IMG/VR virus record: IMGVR_UViG_3300046782_000740 | Location: 1-62,775 of that record | Length of the DNA: 62,775 nucleotides | DNA from: a virus | Direction: 5' to 3' (one strand) | In this document: piece after piece, positions 57,354-62,775 of the stretch | Layout: the number at the start of each line of letters is the position of its first letter | How positions within the stretch are numbered: the stretch's first letter is position 1 | Translations under genes and position numbers: made by a program | The notes under the pieces: model-generated | What the model was told of the DNA's origin: nothing | Databases searched by the model: none | Seen by the model: only the letters and a program-made list of their open reading frames with translations

Positions 57354-58234
57354 TACCCCATCGAATCCCGCAGTTGCTGCAGGCGTTGAATGTTGGCCTT
57401 GGGCCCGAGCTTCGAGCTGTACGTCTGAGCCGCGCTGCGCACGTCTGCCTCGCTGGCAGCTTTGGTGCGCCGTGACCCCGAAGCGGCGGGGCGCGCCGCG
57501 CTGGGTGCGTTCACGCCCAGCTTTTCACGCTCCTCTTGCCGGATGCGATCTCGCATCTGCTCCGAGGTCTCTGGTTTCTTGGCTGCCATAGTGCCTCCGT
57601 TCTGGCTGGCTGTGCGCGCCTGTGTCATCACTGCCCTGGTGAATGCGTCTTCTGTGTTCCAGTCGTCATCGGCGACCTGATCGAGATTGGGGCGAACGCC
57701 GTACGCGCGCTCGGCCTCGTCGACGATCTGCTTGACGCGCTGCTCCATGTAGGCCCGACGCTCGTCGTCGGTCGCACCACTGGAGGGTTGGGACACAGGT
57801 GGTTGGGCTGCCGGGGGGGTCGGTTGATACGCCGGTTGTGCCTGCGGCGCAGCGGTCCGTATCTCGGTGATCTGCCCCTGGAGTAATTCGATCTGGCGCT
57901 GCAGTCGATCAGCGGGGGGGAGGCGTTCCAGTTCAGCCTTGATCTGTGCCTGGCGTTGCTCGGCGTCGCGCTTGTCCCGCTCGCCCAGGTTGGCCGTCAG
58001 CAGCCTGGTGGCTGCCTCTAGCTCGGCGAGCTTGGTGGTTTGCGCGGCCAGCGCGTTCTGCGCTAGCTGTGCCTGGCGACGTGCTTCGGCGGCTTCGCGG
58101 CCCTGTTGGGTCAGGCGTCGCTGGATCTCTCGCTCTCGGGCTTCCGCTTCCGTCTCCGGCCCGGCGTCCTGCGCAGGGGGAGCTTGCCCTGCGGAGACTG
58201 ATTCGTCGGGTGCGTTGTCGGCGGGCATTGTCAT
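57353..58234 (-). CDS. Scaffolding protein (293 aa)
   Basis: Directly upstream of the capsid gene. Acidic N-terminus, long coiled coil (about 30-130, EREIQRRLTQQGREAAEARRQ), a Pro/Gln linker, and a short basic helical C-terminus (LGPKANIQRLQQLRDSMG), the general plan of phage scaffolds that guide head assembly and leave before DNA entry. Assigned by composition and place. Confidence 0.8.
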   Translation of the reverse strand: MTMPADNAPDESVSAGQAPPAQDAGPETEAEAREREIQRRLTQQGREAAEARRQAQLAQNALAAQTTKLAELEAATRLLTANLGERDKRDAEQRQAQIKAELERLPPADRLQRQIELLQGQITEIRTAAPQAQPAYQPTPPAAQPPVSQPSSGATDDERRAYMEQRVKQIVDEAERAYGVRPNLDQVADDDWNTEDAFTRAVMTQARTASQNGGTMAAKKPETSEQMRDRIRQEEREKLGVNAPSAARPAASGSRRTKAASEADVRSAAQTYSSKLGPKANIQRLQQLRDSMG

Positions 58235-58238
58235 GGGA

Positions 58239-58427
58239 TCAGCCGGGGTGCTTACCCTGTGCCACGGACGGGCCAGAGTAGCCCTTCTTGTTGGTCAGCC
58301 CCTCTTTGGTGCCGATCATCGAATCGGGCACGGGGCCTGCGGCGTAGCCGTCCTTCTTGAACTCGGCGTTGGTGCCGCTGCTCTTGCCGCTGACCTTCTG
58401 GTGCTTGGCGTTGATGGTGTCTGCCAC
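58239..58427 (-). CDS. Small basic protein (62 aa)
   Basis: GTG start with AGGAGA five bases upstream. Gly/Lys/Ser-rich (KVSGKSSGTNAEFKKDGYAAGPV), ending KHPG. Resembles common small structural-region proteins; unknown function. Confidence 0.65.
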   Translation of the reverse strand: MADTINAKHQKVSGKSSGTNAEFKKDGYAAGPVPDSMIGTKEGLTNKKGYSGPSVAQGKHPG

Positions 58428-58439
58428 GACATCTCCTCT

Positions 58440-58616
58440 CTACGTTGGGTGCGAGCCGACTTTACCCTGCCGCTCGGCGCGCATGCTGTCGCCCTTGGCC
58501 TCGCTGGGCCTGCTCTTGTCCCCCCAGCGTTGAAGGGGGACCGGCCCAGACTCGATCTTGAGTTGGCCCGTGTATTTCTTTGCCGGTGCGGCAAGGTCGC
58601 CGTTCGTTGCTGCCAT
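58440..58616 (-). CDS. Small basic protein (58 aa)
   Basis: ATG directly after the giant gene's stop, with a perfect AGGAGG site six bases upstream. Lys/Gly/Pro/Arg-rich. Its strong ribosome site suggests high expression; function unknown. Confidence 0.7.
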   Translation of the reverse strand: MAATNGDLAAPAKKYTGQLKIESGPVPLQRWGDKSRPSEAKGDSMRAERQGKVGSHPT

Positions 58617-58618
58617 CG

Positions 58619-61600
58619 CTAACCTCCTGCCGAGGATACCGCTTGCTGCGGATTGGGGTCTATGTCGCCCAGCACGTAGTGGTTGTTCTTGTAGGTGTTG
58701 ATGTAGTTGATGTACCCCGCCAGCGAGGACGACCGGGACTCCATCTTGCCCGTCGGCCCGAGCGCGCTGTAGGTGATGGGCTTGCCGCCGCCCGCCTCGG
58801 GGATGCCGTACGTCCAGCGCTCTTCCGGGGTCAGTCCCGCCCACACCCGCATGGCGGTGTTGCGATTCTTTGCCTCGCGTGGATCGGGGTTATCGTGCCA
58901 CATGTCGAGCGTGCCTGCCTGGTACTGCTCCCACTGCTTGTCGGTCAGGTTGGCGCCGTCCCCGAACCAGCGGTAGTAGTCGTCCTTATTGGGCGAGTTG
59001 AACACGCTCCGGTAGCGGTACGCCGTGGCACGCTGCTTGTCCTCGAACAGGCCGGTCAGTTCAGGGTCGACCTTGCCGTCCTTCATGTAGAAGCCCTTGC
59101 CGTCCTTCTGCACGAACTCGAACCGGTTGCGCGCCGCGCTGAGCTTCTTGTCGTATTCCTGCCACTCGGCGGGGCCGTCCTTCGGCGAGCCGTCGGCGTT
59201 CTGGTACGGGTAGTAGCGCGAGTCGGACAGCACGTCCAGCGCGCGCGAGCGGCTCAGCCCAGCAGGTGTGGTGTCGGCCATCGGCAGGTTACGCAGCTTG
59301 ATGCGCTGCGCCAAATCCTTCGGATCCAGCCCCAACTCCTGCGCCGTGGCCATCACGTATTCCTGGCGCAACCTAGCGGCGGTACCCGGGTCGGTGATCG
59401 GCTGGTTGTTCTGGCTCAAGCCCTTGTCCTGCCAGCCCTGGACGATGTCGTCCAACTGCGACGAGGTGACTCCGGTCAGCGGCGGCGGGGTCTTATTGGG
59501 CAGATCGTACAGGTTGGCCTTGACGTAGTCCTGCATCACCGCAGGGTCGATGCCCCACGTCTTGGCGTAGTCCTCGGTCCACTGTGCGCGCAGGCCCTGC
59601 AGTTCCTTGCTCGATGTGGATCCTGGCGGGTTGTGGATGACGTCGCGCAGCGTGTCGCCCAGTCCAGACTCGGCGAACGATGCGCCCATACCCTGCCCGA
59701 AGTCGATGGGCTTCGGGCTCGTGCGCGTTAGCCGATCCACGGCGCTCGGGTCTTTATTCCACGCCTTGTTGAACAGGTCGGCGGGGTCGATGTCGGTACG
59801 TCCTGTCAGGTCGACCGGGTCGTTGCCGCCCGAGACGATGTCGTACGACAGCATCTCCTTGAGTTGCCGCTGTAGCTCGTCCTTCTCAGGACCGTCAGGC
59901 AGATTGCGCTTGTCGATCAGCCCCTGCAGATCCTTCTTCTGCGTGGGCCGCTGTGCGGCCAGCGCGGCGATCTGGTTGTTCCGGTCGCGCGGCGTCATGT
60001 CGCTGCCGTCGTCGTTCTTTTTGGCGCCCGACTGGATAGCCTCGATCTTCTGGTCGATGGCCTGGCTCTGCGCGCGCGAGTCGGCGCGCAGGTTGGCCCA
60101 GTCCTGCGTGTTCTTCTTGTTCTCGTTGACGAACTGGTCCTGCCACTGGAAGAACTTGGTCGTCTCGTCCTCGCGCTTGGTGCGCATACCGGTCGCCGCG
60201 CTGAAGAGCGCCACGGGCCACGGGTCGCCTTTGGCGACGTCCTTCAGACCCTCACCGGTACCCGTCGGCTGCATGTGGTTGGTGATCATCCACACGCGGT
60301 TGATGGCGCGCTGCACCTCGTTGTCGTCAGCCTGGTCGATGGGGCGCCCAGCGAAGTCGTAGTTGGCCCTGACCTCACCCGCCGTGCTGGCCAGCCAGCC
60401 TGCCCGCGAGGAGATGAAGCGACCCACCGAACCGGCTGGATCTGGCGGCGGGATCTGGCCCCACTTGCCAGCGACCTCGTCGTGCAGCGGCAGCTTGTTC
60501 AGGTCGTAGCCCGACGCCGTGTACGCGCCTGCGGTGGCCGCGCGGGCAGTCTCCTGCACAGGTTCGATCATGCTCCTGAACGGCCCCAGGATGTCCCAGT
60601 ACGGCGTGTAGCTCTGACCCGTCTTGGGGTCGGTATGGTCCCAGCCCATCATGTCGTAGAACCGACCGGCGTTCACCTGCAGCGTGGCGTCTGGATCGTT
60701 CTGCCACGAGAACTGCCCGCCGAAAGCCAGGTTCATACCCTCCAGCACAACCGCGTGCTGGACCAGCGCATTGCTCCAGTATTTGCGCGCCATGTCGCCC
60801 TGCGGCGCGTCCTTGCCCCAGTTGAACAGTGCGTTGCCCGCCAGGCGCGCGAAGCCTTCCTGCCAGTCAGGCGCCAGCGCCGCCATGCTCGCCGCGTTCT
60901 GGACGGAGCGCGAGCGTGCGATGGCCAGCAGGTTCTGCCCGCCGAAGACGCTGTTGACAAAACTCGCCGCGTCGCGCCCGCCGAACTCCGGGGCGTACAT
61001 CTCGTACGTGGTCAGCTTCAGGGCGGGGATCCAGCGGTCCCACATAGCATGCGAGAGGTGCTCGACCAGCGAGCGTCGCTCGGGGCTGAGCGCGTCCAGC
61101 TTGATCACTGGAGAGCCTGCGGCGCCGCTGATGATCCCCGTGGCCAGCGCGGTCTTGAGCGCGTCCTCGTTGGTCTCGCCCGAGTTGAGCGCGGTCTGGT
61201 AGCCCGCCACCGAGCCGATGCCCGCGTTCATTGCCGCCAGACCCCAGCGCTGCGGCAGGTTCAGGTTGTCCATCCGGTCGGCCACGACGTTGAGTGTCAG
61301 ACCGTCCTTCTCGGCCTGCCGAGCAAGAGGCCCGTTGGTGGTCATGAACTGGCGGAAGCCGCCAGGGAATGTTGTCTGCCACATGATCTTGCCCAGGTTC
61401 ACGGGCGCCTCAGCGCCCTGCGTGGCAAACGTCTGGCGCACCTCGTTGAGCAGGTGGAACGCCGAGCCCGACAGGGTGTTGTGCTTGAAGATGCTGTTGA
61501 TGTTGCGCGACTGCCGCAGCAGCGCGCTGTCCCAGATGCTGTCCCCAGACCCGGCGTAGTTCTTGAGCACAGTGGCTAGCTCGGGGGAGATGTGCACGTC

Positions 61601-62775
61601 GTCCAGATTGCCGAAGCCCTGGAAACCCTCCAGGCTGTTGAGCGGGATCATGCCCTCGGGTACCTGCCGCCCGCGCGCCCTGACCACGTCGGCGCCGCTC
61701 AGGATGTCGCTGCCCTTGCTGCCTGGGCTGACCAGATCCATCAGGTTGCCGAGGAGTTCCGGTCGGTTGACCGACGCCTCCTGTGCCAGCTTGTCGACGA
61801 ACGCCTGGTTCGAGGCCGACTGGATGGCGCGCGTGTAGTAGTTGCCCAGCACCGTGGGCAGATCGTCCACGTACTGCGCGCCGTTGGCCTGGCCCTCGAT
61901 CATCGTGCGGTAGTCGCGGCTCTTGTTGTAGGTGCTGAACGGGTTGCGGTTGAACCGCCCGCCGCCACCGGGTCGCTTGCCTTCTTCGGCCCCCCTGGTG
62001 GTCGCCGCCGCCCACTCCTTGTCGAGCACGTGGGGCACGTACATCTTGGCCTGGCCCGCGCCTTCGAGGCCCAGCGGATCCTTGACGATGTCGTATTTGC
62101 GCGCCCACTCAGAGACGGCCTGCCAGCGGTCGAAGGCTGCCTGTGCTCCAGGCAGATCCTTTACCCGGTTCGGCAGTCGACCCAGCATCTCCATCTCTGC
62201 CGCCAGGTCGGCGTTGGCCAGGTCGCCGAAGACGCTGCGCCACTGATCGGCCAGTTGTTCGCCGGCGTTCTGCGACATCGCGTGGTTCCCGACCAGCGCC
62301 GCGTACGCATCCCTGGCGGGCTTGCTGAGCTTCGTGGCGGGGGCCAGCAGTTCCTGCCCCGCCTCGATGGCAGCTTTGCCGACGGTCTTGCTGATGCCCG
62401 TGGCGATGTACGGCGCGCCTATCCCCAGCGCGAAGCCGAGCATGCCTTTGGTGACGGCCTTGCCGTAGTGGTTCGGGTCGTTCTCGTCGCCGTATGCCAG
62501 TTCCGAGCCGCCCGCCAGCGCTCCCGTGGCCAGCCCGCCAGCGGTGCGCTTGACGATACCCGGTGCTCCAGCCGCTGCCTCGGCAGCAGAGGCGATGGCG
62601 TCGTGCAGGACGCCAGCCTTCTCGGCAGGGATCGACGCCACGCGCTTGGCCATGTCCATCGTGGATGCGGCGCTGGTTTTCGCCTGCGCCGCGTCGGCGG
62701 CAGCCTTGGCCGAGTCGCTCGCCCACCACGGCTGACGGGCGAAGAAGACGTCGTCGGGCATAGCCCTGCCTGCCA
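58619..62775 (-). CDS. Giant virion protein, C-terminal part (residues about 1268-2651)
   Basis: This is the same open frame as 1-4007, read through the circular joint; the ATG at 62761 is internal (residue about 1272), equivalent to position 194. The stretch is largely helical with Gly/Ala-rich segments and no clear enzyme motif. It resembles the helical rear parts of large polyvalent phage proteins (LPD38-like), including a segment around 60.85 kb containing LAPDW. That family link is from memory and weak. The gene ends with TAG at 58619, directly before a 58-aa gene with an AGGAGG site. Likely packaged in the head or core and ejected with DNA. Confidence 0.8.
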   Translation of the reverse strand, partial: AGRAMPDDVFFARQPWWASDSAKAAADAAQAKTSAASTMDMAKRVASIPAEKAGVLHDAIASAAEAAAGAPGIVKRTAGGLATGALAGGSELAYGDENDPNHYGKAVTKGMLGFALGIGAPYIATGISKTVGKAAIEAGQELLAPATKLSKPARDAYAALVGNHAMSQNAGEQLADQWRSVFGDLANADLAAEMEMLGRLPNRVKDLPGAQAAFDRWQAVSEWARKYDIVKDPLGLEGAGQAKMYVPHVLDKEWAAATTRGAEEGKRPGGGGRFNRNPFSTYNKSRDYRTMIEGQANGAQYVDDLPTVLGNYYTRAIQSASNQAFVDKLAQEASVNRPELLGNLMDLVSPGSKGSDILSGADVVRARGRQVPEGMIPLNSLEGFQGFGNLDDVHISPELATVLKNYAGSGDSIWDSALLRQSRNINSIFKHNTLSGSAFHLLNEVRQTFATQGAEAPVNLGKIMWQTTFPGGFRQFMTTNGPLARQAEKDGLTLNVVADRMDNLNLPQRWGLAAMNAGIGSVAGYQTALNSGETNEDALKTALATGIISGAAGSPVIKLDALSPERRSLVEHLSHAMWDRWIPALKLTTYEMYAPEFGGRDAASFVNSVFGGQNLLAIARSRSVQNAASMAALAPDWQEGFARLAGNALFNWGKDAPQGDMARKYWSNALVQHAVVLEGMNLAFGGQFSWQNDPDATLQVNAGRFYDMMGWDHTDPKTGQSYTPYWDILGPFRSMIEPVQETARAATAGAYTASGYDLNKLPLHDEVAGKWGQIPPPDPAGSVGRFISSRAGWLASTAGEVRANYDFAGRPIDQADDNEVQRAINRVWMITNHMQPTGTGEGLKDVAKGDPWPVALFSAATGMRTKREDETTKFFQWQDQFVNENKKNTQDWANLRADSRAQSQAIDQKIEAIQSGAKKNDDGSDMTPRDRNNQIAALAAQRPTQKKDLQGLIDKRNLPDGPEKDELQRQLKEMLSYDIVSGGNDPVDLTGRTDIDPADLFNKAWNKDPSAVDRLTRTSPKPIDFGQGMGASFAESGLGDTLRDVIHNPPGSTSSKELQGLRAQWTEDYAKTWGIDPAVMQDYVKANLYDLPNKTPPPLTGVTSSQLDDIVQGWQDKGLSQNNQPITDPGTAARLRQEYVMATAQELGLDPKDLAQRIKLRNLPMADTTPAGLSRSRALDVLSDSRYYPYQNADGSPKDGPAEWQEYDKKLSAARNRFEFVQKDGKGFYMKDGKVDPELTGLFEDKQRATAYRYRSVFNSPNKDDYYRWFGDGANLTDKQWEQYQAGTLDMWHDNPDPREAKNRNTAMRVWAGLTPEERWTYGIPEAGGGKPITYSALGPTGKMESRSSSLAGYINYINTYKNNHYVLGDIDPNPQQAVSSAGG
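62568..62775. repeat. Right copy of the terminal overlap (circular joint)
   Basis: Repeats bases 1-208 with a single silent difference (62648 g versus 81 a). The overlap length and the mismatch suggest two molecules of a mixed population or a sequencing error, not an exact k-mer overlap. Confidence 0.9.

Noticed and set aside
62759-62761. ATG as the start of a 1380-aa protein
   Set aside because: The frame is open upstream through the circular joint to position 4007, so this Met is internal.
1-62775. tRNA genes, CRISPR arrays, insertion sequences, integrase or attachment sites
   Set aside because: I looked for TTCGA-type tRNA arms, spaced direct repeats, transposase or recombinase motifs and found none by eye; a tRNAscan run could still reveal a diverged tRNA.

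Overview
The window is an essentially complete genome of a tailed double-stranded DNA phage (Caudoviricetes). The first 208 bases recur at the right end (62568-62775) with one mismatch, so the sequence closes into a circle of about 62,567 bp. One very long gene runs across the joint. The DNA is GC-rich and tightly packed, most neighbours share ATGA, GTGA, TGATG or TAATG junctions, and I saw no tRNA, integrase or CRISPR array. A phage-borne resuscitation-promoting-factor (Rpf) lysozyme domain points to an actinobacterial host. A Pro/Thr-rich anchored protein of a kind also common in Chloroflexota keeps the host open.

Layout. A divergent control region at about 20.11-20.22 kb separates two arms. 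The rightward arm (20.2-45.9 kb, + strand) holds two small paralogous proteins, an SSB-like protein, an origin-like region with two perfect DnaA boxes (about 24.1-24.4 kb), zinc-ribbon and unknown small proteins, a DUF932-like protein, a MazG-like protein, Rpf, an SF1 helicase, an HNH protein, an SNF2 helicase, a UDG-PolA fusion, a Cas4/RecB-like nuclease, a Sak4-like ATPase, a DUF669-like protein and a VRR-NUC nuclease. Two genes inside this arm, a prim-pol primase and an HTH protein (33.8-35.75 kb), run the other way. The leftward arm is one apparent late operon from 20.1 kb down to 1 and on, across the joint, from 62.6 to 45.9 kb. It holds small proteins, a collagen-like fiber, a probable lysis cluster, large terminase, portal, two giant virion proteins (1779 and about 2651 aa), scaffold, an N4 gp56-like capsid protein, connector and nozzle-like proteins, and a set of modular fibers. 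With no tape-measure, sheath or tube gene, a podovirus-like particle is likely.

How it works together. At least seven sigma70-type promoters, six of them TTGACAAYC with an 18-base spacer to a TAxxxT box, drive the rightward arm. Six genes there share an identical CCTTGAGGAGG ribosome binding site. The giant proteins carry M23, glucosaminidase and two NlpC/P60 domains, as expected of ejected proteins that open the peptidoglycan. The most unusual part is 21.45-24.45 kb: about 1.15 kb of non-coding DNA packed with hairpins, a three-way-junction fold, start codons set inside hairpins, a 120-base nested inverted repeat, and then the origin-like region.
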